64,000 nt of DNA from Bedellia somnulentella (lineage: Eukaryota > Arthropoda > Insecta > Lepidoptera > Bedelliidae): NCBI GenBank assembly GCA_963576735.1, contig OY755198.1, positions 7,998,001-8,062,000 of the forward strand. Direction: 5' to 3'. Below the pieces are notes generated by a model. The model made no database searches, had not been told where the DNA came from, and was given only the letters and a program-made list of their open reading frames with translations. Position 1 is the stretch's first letter; each line of letters opens with the position of its first letter. The translations under genes were made by a program, and so were the position numbers. Shown one piece after another: positions 9,001 to 24,540 of this stretch.

Positions 9001-12000
9001 GCAGTGTTATCGCTAAAAGCGATCTCTTCTAGACAACATTTGGGAGGTAAGATAAGCAACACAGTCATTCGGGTAGACATACCAGACAAGGGCAAAAATA
9101 AATATAATTAGCTTACATTAAAACAAACTTGCTTACTTACAATAATAGTTATTACATACATCACTAGAAGGGGTAGCCAGAGCTAAGGAGTTGGAAACTC
9201 CTCAGCCACTTTTGGAAAGTTGAGTGGGGTAAAGATGGTAAAATAAAGGTTATTGGTGATGGGTCTCCAACCGCATCGCCCAAAAATCTCTTAAAAGCCC
9301 CAATACCGTTAGTCGCCTCTTACGTACACCCACCGGCAGAAATGGGGTAGTGCAATTATAAGCCGACACTACATAGCAGCTAGTTATTAATGAAATGAAT
9401 ATTATATAATTTGTTTTATTAAGACATTTCAATACTATACTACATAAATTAGCCTGTATGATGTAAAATTATTTCCCTTATAATGGTTAATTTTTATTTA
9501 CTGGCAATACTAATATCGATGTCAGCGACGCCCTTACCGGCCAAGATAAGATTGTGGGTCTGTAGCACTTATAAATAAAATATGTTATTAAAGGAAAGAA
9601 AAATTTCGCCACTGGCGGGGTTCGAACCCGCGACCTTCGGGTATACCCGAAATTTTTCTTTCCTTTAATAACATCTTTTATTTATGAGTAATAATCCCCA
9701 CATGAGGAATTCATGTCAAAAAACATTAAATAGTAGCACTTGTACGCTATTGTATTGAGAATGTTAATTTTGAACACTTAACGATTAAAAGTTAACTAAC
9801 GGGCAACGGGCCAAGTATAGAACCTTGAGGAACATCTCTATTTCTGATCCTTCCGACGTAGTTCCATTAATATCAACCTTTAAAATTGTTTAATAAGATA
9901 TGATGCCATTAAATTGGCATGTATTTAACGCGGCGACAAATTGATACCATTCCGGGTTCCGGGTCGTAAAAAAACTGAAAATGGATAGTAAATAATCTAC
10001 TTTGGCGACTAATTAGAGGTAGCTTCTTAACTAGAAAGCGGCGGCTTTTTAATGAGTTTTGAGCACAGATGTACTAATAAAACCTTAGATAAGTCACGCG
10101 CGCTCATAAGTGGCACTTATAAATAGGGCTAAATGGCTCAACCAACTTTAGTCGCACTCGCACACTAGCTGCGCCGTCGCGATCGTTCACTTGTTTTGGC
10201 GTGTTTGTTTATCAAAATAATCGAGAATGCCGTCGTGTGTGATGAGGTTTTGCACAAACTATAGTCGAAAAACTACTTAAAGTGACGGGATTACTTATCA
10301 TTCGTAAGTATTATAAATTTTCAACGTTTTAATTATAATTTATAATAAATTTAGGTGTAAGGTGTCATAAAATAGAAGAAGTATTGTGCGTGTCAAGCGG
10401 TCGTCTTAAGGTCATATTTCACGTCGATGCAGAGAAAATATGTTTGTCTCTTTTTAGCGCTTGCTATGAAATGTGCTATCTCGCTTACATTTCAAATATA
10501 TTTCTTGGTGTGTTGTTTGGATATATTTCTAGTGGTGTGCGTGCAATCAGTGCCACTCGTAAGCGCGGGTTTTTATCTATTTATATCTAGGTATTTAGTA
10601 CATCTATGGTTTTGAGGTTTTATTTAAATTTTATCTGGCAGTGATTTTCTTTTGTGGCAATTGAATTTCTTCTCAGGCGACAAATTATTGGCGGATAAAA
10701 AAGTTAAAATAGGCTTTCATAAATTCTAAAATGGGGTTGTGTATAAACATGACCAAGGTCTGAAATAAATACAAACAAGATCTTAAAAAAATACTTTTGG
10801 CTACATTTGTAGGGATCTAAATTAACCAAATTGTGTCTTGCTATAAAACTATTCTTGGTCTATTTTATTAACATTCCCTCTTTTAAATGAACCTACACAA
10901 CTTAACTTAACCTAACAGCGTGTCGACGTCACAAGACGCTTCGCGGGGGGACACAAGCTAACCCTAACCTAACGTAGCACAAATACAATTGTGGTGATTA
11001 ATTGTTTTTTAATGCGTGCGTTCCTTTCCCCCCTCTGTTTTCCTTCCCTAACTTAATGGCGTCTGCCCATTAGGCTGGGTGAAGCAACTTTTAACCTAAC
11101 CTAATTTATTTTATTTTTATTAATTTTTACTTCAATACACATAATATGTAATTTACTTAATATTATAGTCACAAAAATAAAAAAAAGAGCGAGCGCAATT
11201 GCCGCCTTTTCAAAATTTACGAATCTGCAAACAATATTCTAATATCCAAATACATTATTATAATACCCATTTTCAGTTTTAAAGCTACCTAAAAATCGCT
11301 GCCAGATGTGTATTTAATCCAATAGTTGCCAGTGAAGAATGTATGATATCCCCTCGGAAAAATTAGTCGCCACATTAGGTTTTATAATACCTTAACCAGT
11401 TTTACACTGATCCCGCTTGATTTATTTGATACCTCACAGTAGCAGCCGTTTTTTTAGGTTTTTGATCCTAGCATTTTGTTGCTTGTATAGTTTAATAGTT
11501 GCTAAGATATTTAATCACTGCAAAGTTAGTTTTTTTGTGACTTAATAGAAAGTTGCCTAAAAAGGATTTCAGTTGCAGTGTTAAATATTTGCCCATTAAA
11601 TTCAGTGCTTTAGAACTAGAAACTCTTCAGTTACATTTGAAAGTTGACATAATTAACTATTAGTACTTGTAATAGGTATAATAATAAAAGAAACAAATGG
11701 TTTTTATTAGTAGGTTATATTAAAATAAAGTTATTTGCTGTGTAGTGTCGGCTTAGAATAGCACTATCCCATTTCTATCCGTGTGTGTACGTAAGAGGCG
11801 ACTAAGTATATTGGGTTTTTTTAGGGATTTTTGGGCGATGCGGTTGGAGACCCATCACCAACAACCTTTATTTTACCATCTTTTCCCAAATCAACTTCCA
11901 AAAGTGGCTGAGGATTTTCTTATACCTAAGCTCTGGCTACCCCTTCCAGGGAATTCAGTATGCAAAGTTTTTTTTGGTATTTATGAAATATTTTTATTCG

Positions 12001-12054
12001 ATAGTCAACACGAAAATAAAAGACTAATTTGAATATTTTCCATTTAAAATGAGT
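6030..12054 (+). repeat. Array unit 2 (6025 bp)
   Basis: Nearly identical to unit 1. It is 4 bp shorter overall, through loss of one AAAT in an (AAAT)n run near 9096. It carries AAAAAAAGAGCGAGCG near 11180 where units 1 and 3 have AAAAAGCGAGCGAGCG; unit 5 shares this variant. It also carries TGTCACTACC near 7155 in place of TGTCGCTACC, shared with units 3 and 4. Confidence 0.95.
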
Positions 12055-15000
12055 AATTGTAAAGTTATGATTTTTTAAAGATTGTTCAACTTTTGTACTT
12101 AATGACGTCATCGATTGATAAAATCACGTAGCGTAGTGCAAATGAAGCGAAATGTTTTATAAAAATGTTGCTGATTGCAAAACATATCACGAATTTGTGA
12201 TGTCAAATGAAATTATTACGATATTATACTAAACAAACCTATGATTTTCGATATTTTATTAATTAACTGCAAAACCATATGTCTTTGAAACAACATTGAA
12301 GGTCAAACACTGTTACAGTTTTTTGATAAAATAACAATCATCTTAGCTTCAATTGATATAATTTCAAGAAAATATTGTTTATAACCATAATATCTCGAAA
12401 TGGTTTTGTAATCAGCATCACTTTAGTAAAACTTTGCATACCGAATTATAGCCGTGAGTGTATGTTATTTAACTGATTTATAAATTGATATAGAAAAATT
12501 TAAATTTAATCATAATAAATTTTGCTTTTTTTATGTGTAAAATACGTACTAGTTAATTTGAAAATTAAATTAATTAGGTGCTGTTCAAAATCCCTAGGTA
12601 ATGTACCAATTAACTAACAGTAATGATGGATGACATCAAGAAAAACCGCTTCTCTCTCTCTTCCTATAGATGGCTTTACACTACAAAATAATAATGTTCT
12701 GCAATTTATACCTACTAGATGAAAACCCGGCTTCGCTCGGGGAAAATATGACTCATACACATCTAGGTACAAAATGTAGGTAATAATAGAAATTCTTTCT
12801 ATTTATACTTTTTTATTCTATTATTTTAAAAGGATTTATTATAAGTTTTATTTTAGTCTTCGTTGTAATACTAAATAGCTTTAGTTAAATTAGAATAAAT
12901 TGGTGTATGGTGGTGATGTACTAAAAAGAATAATTAATTGTATAGAATATTATTATAATAATTTGTATATTTCATTTATTTTAGAAGCAATATTATTATG
13001 AAATAATCAATTTTTTTTATAAGTAAGAAGCAATAAACGTGTCTTAAGAAAGAATGTCATTTTTACTGAACTATTAAAAACGCTGCCTTGTATTATCGGC
13101 TAAGGATAGCACTAACCCATTTCTTTTAGTGGCGACTAAAGGTATTGGGGCTTTTTGCCGTGTAGTAAGGGCTTAGAATGTCACTACCCTTTTCTACCCA
13201 AGGGTAATTTAAGAGGCGACTGTTTTTAAGTCGTTTTTGGGCGATGCGGGCAGAGACCCATCACCAACATAAATTATTTTATCATTATTTCCCCACTTTA
13301 CTTGCAAAAAGTGGTTGAAGGATTTCTCATTCTGAAGCTCTGGCTACCCCGTTAAGTTTCTGACCGGTATTATGTATGTCTGTTGCACTGTAAATCCCGT
13401 TTCTGTCATATTAGCACAGGTGAGATCGTAGCTTAACGCACATTTCGCGCATTTCAAAAAATCCCGAGAGTCGAAGTTTTGACGACATCCCGCACAGTTC
13501 TTCAAGCTACTAGTAGATCGCTTCATTGTGTAAAATAAAAATCTTCTCCGTCTTCTTGCATTAAATAATAATATCAAGGTAGGATTAAATAAATATTATC
13601 TTGAATCAGAATAAAAATAATATTAAAAACTAAAATAAAAAAGAAGGAGATTTATTTTAAAAAAAGTATGTCCCGGCTGTGGGATTTGAACCAGAGCTAC
13701 GCATTCGCACTAGATTTGTGAAAAAAGTATGCACGTCCAAGCACTTTGCTGTTACGCCATTTGGTGGATACATAGAGTGACGAAATGGTGTTACATATCA
13801 GACAATTTCCAGGCAATAATGATTTATATAATACACAAGTGAGTCACCAAGTTTTTTTATTCGGCATCAACAATAGTACAGATCCACAATCTTTTCTTGG
13901 CCGGCGGCGACTACTGGTATACTGTCGCCATTTTGAAATTTCGGCCTGTCATTGTCAGTTAGTTCTTAACTAAATAAAAATTAAAGGGTGACCTACGTAT
14001 ATAATAAATTATCACTTTCATTAATATTTTTTGTAGTGGAAACTTTTTTTCAAAGACAATTATTTTTATGATGTATCTTTGCTTATTGATAAACTCTTTT
14101 ATTTCCAGTATTCAATATAAAAATTTATAAAAAATATTATTTATTTTGTTAAATTTTGTCTAAGTAGGCTAACACCGTCCGAAAAGTTGTGCGCGCATCT
14201 ATAGTCATGCGGTGCGGGTTACGGGAAGTGGGGAAATGCTTCCGAATAAGATTTCTATACACTGATGCGTGGGTTCTAATCCTAATGCGGGGATGTACCA
14301 ATGTGTCATTTCTTAAGTCATAACTGTCTGACATATAAAAATAAAAGGCAAATACGACGTGATAGCTTAATAGGTAGAACACCGGTTAACCTGCAAGCGA
14401 CTAGTGTTCAAGTCCCGGATCGGGCCTACACCAATTTGTCTTTTCTAAAGACATATGTGTGTAATTTATCACGCTTGTTAACGGTGAGGGAAAAAGTCGT
14501 GAGGAAACCCACATGGCTGAGTTGTACTTTGTCGTGTGACAGTGTATTCGTAGAAAACGGCGAAAGGCCTGCCCCCTATCACGTGAGTATACTGTCCATG
14601 CAAAGCGTGGGTACTCTGAACACCAGGTGACAGTGTGTGAAGTCAAGTGTGTGTGTGAAGTCACGTGATGTTCAGAAGTATTAGTACCTCTGCCAAACCC
14701 CTTCGGGGGTATTCGGCGTGAACGTTTATGTTATGTTATATGTTACAAGGTTGTTAACAGCAATAAAAAAGTGCCCATAAATTCACTGACCCAGCAAAAT
14801 GAATGAACCAAACGATATTTGATGTTTAGAATTATTTTTTCTGTGCCACCTTTTTGGGGATCTATGTGTGACTATGAAATGTAAAAGACAGTACACGACA
14901 AGGTAAGCCTCTGATTTACAGGATTAAAAAAATGATTTTATGTAGTTACCCACTTATTAACTCTGAGTGTCACAAGTAACAAATCCTTGAGTATAAAATA

Positions 15001-18000
15001 ATGAGTTTGCAGAGAAGAACCATTGGCAGTGTTATCGCTAAAAGCGATCTCTTCTAGACAACATTTGGGAGGTAAGATAAGCAACACAGTCATTCGGGTA
15101 GACATACCAGACAAGGGCAAAAATAAATAAATATAATTAGCTTACATTAAAACAAACTTGCTTACTTACAATAATAGTTATTACATACATCACTAGAAGG
15201 GGTAGCCAGAGCTAAGGAGTTGGAAACTCCTCAGCCACTTTTGGAAAGTTGAGTGGGGTAAAGATGGTAAAATAAAGGTTATTGGTGATGGGTCTCCAAC
15301 CGCATCGCCCAAAAATCTCTTAAAAGCCCCAATACCGTTAGTCGCCTCTTACGTACACCCACCGGCAGAAATGGGGTAGTGCAATTATAAGCCGACACTA
15401 CATAGCAGCTAGTTATTAATGAAATGAATATTATATAATTTGTTTTATTAAGCCATTTCAATACTATACTACATAAATTAGCCTGTATGATGTAAAATTA
15501 TTTCCCTTATAATGGTTAATTTTTATTTACTGGCAATACTAATATCGATGTCAGCGACGCCCTTACCGGCCAAGATAAGATTGTGGGTCTGTAGCACTTA
15601 TAAATAAAATATGTTATTAAAGGAAAGAAAAATTTCGCCACTGGCGGGGTTCGAACCCGCGACCTTCGGGTATACCCGAAATTTTTCTTTCCTTTAATAA
15701 CATCTTTTATTTATGAGTAATAATCCCCACATGAGGAATTCATGTCAAAAAACATTAAATAGTAGCACTTGTACGCTATTGTATTGAGAATGTTAATTTT
15801 GAACACTTAACGGTTAAAAGTTAACTAACGGGCAACGGGCCAAGTATAGAACCTTGAGGAACATCTCTATTTCTGATCCTTCCGACGTAGTTCCATTAAT
15901 ATCAACCTTTAAAATTGTTTAATAAGATATGATGCCATTAAATTGGCATGTATTTAACGCGGCGACAAATTGATACCATTCCGGGTTCCGGGTCGTAAAA
16001 AAACTGAAAATGGATAGTAAATAATCTACTTTGGCGACTAATTAGAGGTAGCTTCTTAACTAGAAAGCGGCGGCTTTTTAATGAGTTTTGAGCACAGATG
16101 TACTAATAAAACCTTAGATAAGTCACGCGCGCTCATAAGTGGCACTTATAAATAGGGCTAAATGGCTCAACCAACTTTAGTCGCACTCGCACACTAGCTG
16201 CGCCGTCGCGATCGTTCACTTGTTTTGGCGTGTTTGTTTATCAAAATAATCGAGAATGCCGTCGTGTGTGATGAGGTTTTGCACAAACTATAGTCGAAAA
16301 ACTACTTAAAGTGACGGGATTACTTATCATTCGTAAGTATTATAAATTTTCAACGTTTTAATTATAATTTATAATAAATTTAGGTGTAAGGTGTCATAAA
16401 ATAGAAGAAGTATTGTGCGTGTCAAGCGGTCGTCTTAAGGTCATATTTCACGTCGATGCAGAGAAAATATGTTTGTCTCTTTTTAGCGCTTGCTATGAAA
16501 TGTGCTATCTCGCTTACATTTCAAATATATTTCTTGGTGTGTTGTTTGGATATATTTCTAGTGGTGTGCGTGCAATCAGTGCCACTCGTAAGCGCGGGTT
16601 TTTATCTATTTATATCTAGGTATTTAGTACATCTATGGTTTTGAGGTTTTATTTAAATTTTATCTGGCAGTGATTTTCTTTTGTGGCAATTGAATTTCTT
16701 CTCAGGCGACAAATTATTGGCGGATAAAAAAGTTAAAATAGGCTTTCATAAATTCTAAAATGGGGTTGTGTATAAACATGACCAAGGTCTGAAATAAATA
16801 CAAACAAGATCTTAAAAAAATACTTTTGGCTACATTTGTAGGGATCTAAATTAACCAAATTGTGTCTTGCTATAAAACTATTCTTGGTCTATTTTATTAA
16901 CATTCCCTCTTTTAAATGAACCTACACAACTTAACTTAACCTAACAGCGTGTCGACGTCACAAGACGCTTCGCGGGGGGACACAAGCTAACCCTAACCTA
17001 ACGTAGCACAAATACAATTGTGGTGATTAATTGTTTTTTAATGCGTGCGTTCCTTTCCCCCCTCTGTTTTCCTTCCCTAACTTAATGGCGTCTGCCCATT
17101 AGGCTGGGTGAAGCAACTTTTAACCTAACCTAATTTATTTTATTTTTATTAATTTTTACTTCAATACACATAATATGTAATTTACTTAATATTATAGTCA
17201 CAAAAATAAAAAAGCGAGCGAGCGCAATTGCCGCCTTTTCAAAATTTACGAATCTGCAAACAATATTCTAATATCCAAATACATTATTATAATACCCATT
17301 TTCAGTTTTAAAGCTACCTAAAAATCGCTGCCAGATGTGTATTTAATCCAATAGTTGCCAGTGAAGAATGTATGATATCCCCTCGGAAAAATTAGTCGCC
17401 ACATTAGGTTTTATAATACCTTAACCAGTTTTACACTGATCCCGCTTGATTTATTTGATACCTCACAGTAGCAGCCGTTTTTTTAGGTTTTTGATCCTAG
17501 CATTTTGTTGCTTGTATAGTTTAATAGTTGCTAAGATATTTAATCACTGCAAAGTTAGTTTTTTTGTGACTTAATAGAAAGTTGCCTAAAAAGGATTTCA
17601 GTTGCAGTGTTAAATATTTGCCCATTAAATTCAGTGCTTTAGAACTAGAAACTCTTCAGTTACATTTGAAAGTTGACATAATTAACTATTAGTACTTGTA
17701 ATAGGTATAATAATAAAAGAAACAAATGGTTTTTATTAGTAGGTTATATTAAAATAAAGTTATTTGCTGTGTAGTGTCGGCTTAGAATAGCACTATCCCA
17801 TTTCTATCCGTGTGTGTACGTAAGAGGCGACTAAGTATATTGGGTTTATTTTAGGGATTTTTGGGCGATGCGGTTGGAGACCCATCACCAACAACCTTTA
17901 TTTTACCATCTTTTCCCAAATCAACTTCCAAAAGTGGCTGAGGATTTTCTTATACCTAAGCTCTGGCTACCCCTTCCAGGGAATTCAGTATGCAAAGTTT

Positions 18001-18084
18001 TTTTTGGTATTTATGAAATATTTTTATTCGATAGTCAACACGAAAATAAAAGACTAATTTGAATATTTTCCATTTAAAATGAGT
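12055..18084 (+). repeat. Array unit 3 (6030 bp)
   Basis: Nearly identical to units 1 and 2. Variants include TTAAGCCATTTC near 15450 (shared with unit 4; units 1 and 2 have TTAAGACATTTC), GGGTTTATTTTAGGG near 17844 and GCTTCCGAATAAG near 14240. The shared and private variants show ordinary divergence between copies, so the copies are not a simple verbatim duplication in the assembly. Confidence 0.95.
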
Positions 18085-21000
18085 AATTGTAAAGTTATGA
18101 TTTTTTAAAGATTGTTCAACTTTTGTACTTAATGACGTCATCGATTGATAAAATCACGTAGCGTAGTGCAAATGAAGCGAAATGTTTTATAAAAATGTTG
18201 CTGATTGCAAAACATATCACGAATTTGTGATGTCAAATGAAATTATTACGATATTATACTAAACAAACCTATGATTTTCGATATTTTATTAATTAACTGC
18301 AAAACCATATGTCTTTGAAACAACATTGAAGGTCAAACACTGTTACAGTTTTTTGATAAAATAACAATCATCTTAGCTTCAATTGATATAATTTCAAGAA
18401 AATATTGTTTATAACCATAATATCTCGAAATGGTTTTGTAATCAGCATCACTTTAGTAAAACTTTGCATACCGAATTATAGCCGTGAGTGTATGTTATTT
18501 AACTGATTTATAAATTGATATAGAAAAATTTAAATTTAATCATAATAAATTTTGCTTTTTTTATGTGTAAAATACGTACTAGTTAATTTGAAAATTAAAT
18601 TAATTAGGTGCTGTTCAAAATCCCTAGGTAATGTACCAATTAACTAACAGTAATGATGGATGACATCAAGAAAAACCGCTTCTCTCTCTCTTCCTATAGA
18701 TGGCTTTACACTACAAAATAATAATGTTCTGCAATTTATACCTACTAGATGAAAACCCGGCTTCGCTCGGGGAAAATATGACTCATACACATCTAGGTAC
18801 AAAATGTAGGTAATAATAGAAATTCTTTCTATTTATACTTTTTTATTCTATTATTTTAAAAGGATTTATTATAAGTTTTATTTTAGTCTTCGTTGTAATA
18901 CTAAATAGCTTTAGTTAAATTAGAATAAATTGGTGTATGGTGGTGATGTACTAAAAAGAATAATTAATTGTATAGAATATTATTATAATAATTTGTATAT
19001 TTCATTTATTTTAGAAGCAATATTATTATGAAATAATCAATTTTTTTTATAAGTAAGAAGCAATAAACGTGTCTTAAGAAAGAATGTCATTTTTACTGAA
19101 CTATTAAAAACGCTGCCTTGTATTATCGGCTAAGGATAGCACTAACCCATTTCTTTTAGTGGCGACTAAAGGTATTGGGGCTTTTTGCCGTGTAGTAAGG
19201 GCTTAGAATGTCACTACCCTTTTCTACCCAAGGGTAATTTAAGAGGCGACTGTTTTTAAGTCGTTTTTGGGCGATGCGGGCAGAGACCCATCACCAACAT
19301 AAATTATTTTATCATTATTTCCCCACTTTACTTGCAAAAAGTGGTTGAAGGATTTCTCATTCTGAAGCTCTGGCTACCCCGTTAAGTTTCTGACCGGTAT
19401 TATGTATGTCTGTTGCACTGTAAATCCCGTTTCTGTCATATTAGCACAGGTGAGATCGTAGCTTAACGCACATTTCGCGCATTTCAAAAAATCCCGAGAG
19501 TCGAAGTTTTGACGACATCCCGCACAGTTCTTCAAGCTACTAGTAGATCGCTTCATTGTGTAAAATAAAAATCTTCTCCGTCTTCTTGCATTAAATAATA
19601 ATATCAAGGTAGGATTAAATAAATATTATCTTGAATCAGAATAAAAATAATATTAAAAACTAAAATAAAAAAGAAGGAGATTTATTTTAAAAAAAGTATG
19701 TCCCGGCTGTGGGATTTGAACCAGAGCTACGCATTCGCACTAGATTTGTGAAAAAAGTATGCACGTCCAAGCACTTTGCTGTTACGCCATTTGGTGGATA
19801 CATAGAGTGACGAAATGGTGTTACATATCAGACAATTTCCAGGCAATAATGATTTATATAATACACAAGTGAGTCACCAAGTTTTTTTATTCGGCATCAA
19901 CAATAGTACAGATCCACAATCTTTTCTTGGCCGGCGGCGACTACTGGTATACTGTCGCCATTTTGAAATTTCGGCCTGTCATTGTCAGTTAGTTCTTAAC
20001 TAAATAAAAATTAAAGGGTGACCTACGTATATAATAAATTATCACTTTCATTAATATTTTTTGTAGTGGAAACTTTTTTTCAAAGACAATTATTTTTATG
20101 ATGTATCTTTGCTTATTGATAAACTCTTTTATTTCCAGTATTCAATATAAAAATTTATAAAAAATATTATTTATTTTGTTAAATTTTGTCTAAGTAGGCT
20201 AACACCGTCCGAAAAGTTGTGCGCGCATCTATAGTCATGCGGTGCGGGTTACGGGAAGTGGGGAAATGCTCCCGAATAAGATTTCTATACACTGATGCGT
20301 GGGTTCTAATCCTAATGCGGGGATGTACCAATGTGTCATTTCTTAAGTCATAACTGTCTGACATATAAAAATAAAAGGCAAATACGACGTGATAGCTTAA
20401 TAGGTAGAACACCGGTTAACCTGCAAGCGACTAGTGTTCAAGTCCCGGATCGGGCCTACACCAATTTGTCTTTTCTAAAGACATATGTGTGTAATTTATC
20501 ACGCTTGTTAACGGTGAGGGAAAAAGTCGTGAGGAAACCCACATGGCTGAGTTGTACTTTGTCGTGTGACAGTGTATTCGTAGAAAACGGCGAAAGGCCT
20601 GCCCCCTATCACGTGAGTATACTGTCCATGCAAAGCGTGGGTACTCTGAACACCAGGTGACAGTGTGTGAAGTCAAGTGTGTGTGTGAAGTCACGTGATG
20701 TTCAGAAGTATTAGTACCTCTGCCAAACCCCTTCGGGGGTATTCGGCGTGAACGTTTATGTTATGTTATATGTTACAAGGTTGTTAACAGCAATAAAAAA
20801 GTGCCCATAAATTCACTGACCCAGCAAAATGAATGAACCAAACGATATTTGATGTTTAGAATTATTTTTTCTGTGCCACCTTTTTGGGGATCTATGTGTG
20901 ACTATGAAATGTAAAAGACAGTACACGACAAGGTAAGCCTCTGATTTACAGGATTAAAAAAATGATTTTATGTAGTTACCCACTTATTAACTCTGAGTGT

Positions 21001-24000
21001 CACAAGTAACAAATCCTTGAGTATAAAATAATGAGTTTGCAGAGAAGAACCATTGGCAGTGTTATCGCTAAAAGCGATCTCTTCTAGACAACATTTGGGA
21101 GGTAAGATAAGCAACACAGTCATTCGGGTAGACATACCAGACAAGGGCAAAAATAAATAAATATAATTAGCTTACATTAAAACAAACTTGCTTACTTACA
21201 ATAATAGTTATTACATACATCACTAGAAGGGGTAGCCAGAGCTAAGGAGTTGGAAACTCCTCAGCCACTTTTGGAAAGTTGAGTGGGGTAAAGATGGTAA
21301 AATAAAGGTTATTGGTGATGGGTCTCCAACCGCATCGCCCAAAAATCTCTTAAAAGCCCCAATACCGTTAGTCGCCTCTTACGTACACCCACCGGCAGAA
21401 ATGGGGTAGTGCAATTATAAGCCGACACTACATAGCAGCTAGTTATTAATGAAATGAATATTATATAATTTGTTTTATTAAGCCATTTCAATACTATACT
21501 ACATAAATTAGCCTGTATGATGTAAAATTATTTCCCTTATAATGGTTAATTTTTATTTACTGGCAATACTAATATCGATGTCAGCGACGCCCTTACCGGC
21601 CAAGATAAGATTGTGGGTCTGTAGCACTTATAAATAAAATATGTTATTAAAGGAAAGAAAAATTTCGCCACTGGCGGGGTTCGAACCCGCGACCTTCGGG
21701 TATACCCGAAATTTTTCTTTCCTTTAATAACATCTTTTATTTATGAGTAATAATCCCCACATGAGGAATTCATGTCAAAAAACATTAAATAGTAGCACTT
21801 GTACGCTATTGTATTGAGAATGTTAATTTTGAACACTTAACGGTTAAAAGTTAACTAACGGGCAACGGGCCAAGTATAGAACCTTGAGGAACATCTCTAT
21901 TTCTGATCCTTCCGACGTAGTTCCATTAATATCAACCTTTAAAATTGTTTAATAAGATATGATGCCATTAAATTGGCATGTATTTAACGCGGCGACAAAT
22001 TGATACCATTCCGGGTTCCGGGTCGTAAAAAAACTGAAAATGGATAGTAAATAATCTACTTTGGCGACTAATTAGAGGTAGCTTCTTAACTAGAAAGCGG
22101 CGGCTTTTTAATGAGTTTTGAGCACAGATGTACTAATAAAACCTTAGATAAGTCACGCGCGCTCATAAGTGGCACTTATAAATAGGGCTAAATGGCTCAA
22201 CCAACTTTAGTCGCACTCGCACACTAGCTGCGCCGTCGCGATCGTTCACTTGTTTTGGCGTGTTTGTTTATCAAAATAATCGAGAATGCCGTCGTGTGTG
22301 ATGAGGTTTTGCACAAACTATAGTCGAAAAACTACTTAAAGTGACGGGATTACTTATCATTCGTAAGTATTATAAATTTTCAACGTTTTAATTAAAATTT
22401 ATAATAAATTAGGGGTTGTCCATTAATCACGTGATCTTTTTTTAACATTTTTTAACTCCCCCTCCCCCATTGGTGATGAGTAGTGAAGTTTAAGACCACA
22501 TCCCTCCCCCTTCTCAACATCACGTGTATTTTTAGTAGCTACATCGAATCTTAAAATTTTCTGAATATTATATTATTTTAAATACAGGTAAGTATAAACT
22601 ATAATCTTATTTTATTCTGAAATTAAGGACCATAATAAAAATGTGCCGCTTAATATTTGTTTAAAAATCGCGCGTTTGACGAAAAATTAAATACACGAGA
22701 TATCTTACTACACCCCCCCTCCCCATTGTGTTATTTTCGTGATTTTTATTAAACCCCTCCTCCCCCTTTCAAGCCTCACGTGATTAATGGACAACCCCTT
22801 AGGTGTAAGGTGTCATAAAATAGAAGAAGTATTGTGCGTGTCAAGCGGTCGTCTTAAGGTCATATTTCACGTCGATGCAGAGAAAATATGTTTGTCTCTT
22901 TTTAGCGCTTGCTATGAAATGTGCTATCTCGCTTACATTTCAAATATATTTCTTGGTGTGTTGTTTGGATATATTTCTAGTGGTGTGCGTGCGTACAACT
23001 GCCGCAATCAGTGCCACTCGTAAGCGCGGGTTTTTATCTATTTATATCTAGGTATTTAGTACATCTATGGTTTTGAGGTTTTATTTAAATTTTATCTGGC
23101 AGTGATTTTCTTTTGTGGCAATTGAATTTCTTCTCAGGCGACAAATTATTGGCGGATAAAAAAGTTAAAATAGGCTTTCATAAATTCTAAAATGGGGTTG
23201 TGTATAAACATGACCAAGGTCTGAAATAAATACAAACAAGATCTTAAAAAAATACTTTTGGCTACATTTGTAGGGATCTAAATTAACCAAATTGTGTCTT
23301 GCTATAAAACTATTCTTGGTCTATTTTATTAACATTCCCTCTTTTAAATGAACCTACACAACTTAACCTAACCTAACAGCGTGTCGACGTCACCCCGCTT
23401 CGCGGGGTGCCTATTTCCGCTCTAAGGGACACAAGCTAACCCTAACCTAACGTAGCACAAATACAATTGTGGTGATTAATTGTTTTTTAATGCGGGGGGC
23501 TTCGCCCCCTTTCCCCCCTCTGTTTTCCTTCCCTAACTTAATTGCGTCTGCCCATTAGGCTGGGTGAAGCAACTTTTAACCTAACCTAATTTATTTTATT
23601 TTTATTATCTTTTACTTCAATACACATAATATGTAATTTACTTAATATTATAGTCACAAAAATAAAAAAGCGAGCGAGCGCAATTGCCGCCTTTTCAAAA
23701 TTTACGAATCTGCAAACAATATTCTAATATCCAAATACATTATTATAATACCCATTTTCAGTTTTAAAGCTACCTAAAAATCGCTGCCAGATGTGTATTT
23801 AATCCAATAGTTGCCAGTGAAGAATGTATGATATCCCCTCGGAAAAATTAGTCGCCACATTAGGTTTTATAATACCTTAACCAGTTTTACACTGATCCCG
23901 CTTGATTTATTTGATACCTTACAGTAGCAGCCGTTTTTTTAGGTTTTTGATCCTAGCATTTTGTTGCTTGTATAGTTTAATAGTTGCTAAGATATTTAAT

Positions 24001-24540
24001 CACTGCAAAGTTAGTTTTTTTGTGACTTAATAGAAAGTTGCCTAAAAAGGATTTCAGTTGCAGTGTTAAATATTTGCCCATTAAATTCAGTGCTTTAGAA
24101 CTAGAAACTCTTCAGTTACATTTGAAAGTTGACATAATTAACTATTAGTACTTGTAATAGGTATAATAATAAAAGAAACAAATGGTTTTTATTAGTAGGT
24201 AATATTAAAATAAAGTTATTTGCTGTGTAGTGTCGGCTTAGAATAGCACTATCCCATTTCTATCCGTGTGTGTACGTAAGAGGCGACTAAGGATATTGGG
24301 TCTTTTTGAGGGATTTTTGGGCGATGCGGTTGGAGACCCATCACCAACAACCTTTATTTTACCATCTTTTCCCAAATCAACTCCCAAAAGTGGCTGAGGA
24401 TTTTCTTATACCTAAGCTCTGGCTACCCCTTCCAGGGAATTCAGTATGCAAAGTTTTTTTTGGTATTTATGAAATATTTTTATTCGATAGTAAACACGAA
24501 AATAAAAGACTAATTTGAATATTTTCCATTTAAAATGAGT
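18085..24540 (+). repeat. Array unit 4 (6456 bp, with MITE; second half of different subtype)
   Basis: The first ~4.3 kb matches unit 3. A 387-bp inverted-repeat element then interrupts the unit at 22412-22798. After it the unit switches to a second subtype ('B'): a GTACAACTGCCGC insertion near 22992, a CCCCGCTTCGCGGGG hairpin near 23393, GGGGGGCTTCGCCCCC near 23494, GATACCTTACAG near 23914 and GGATATTGGGTCTTTTTGAGGG near 24291. Unit 6 shares most of these B variants. Confidence 0.93.
22412..22798. mobile_element. TTA-flanked MITE (PIF/Harbinger-type), unit 4
   Basis: The perfect terminal inverted repeat starts GGGGTTGTCCATTAATCACG; the 387-bp element is flanked by TTA (22409-22411 and 22799-22801). 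The equivalent position in units 1-3 is an empty site reading AATTTAGGTG. A 3-bp TTA/TAA duplication is typical of PIF/Harbinger elements, and the lack of a transposase frame makes it a non-autonomous MITE. The subterminal parts are C-rich (CCCCCTCCCCCAT). Confidence 0.85.
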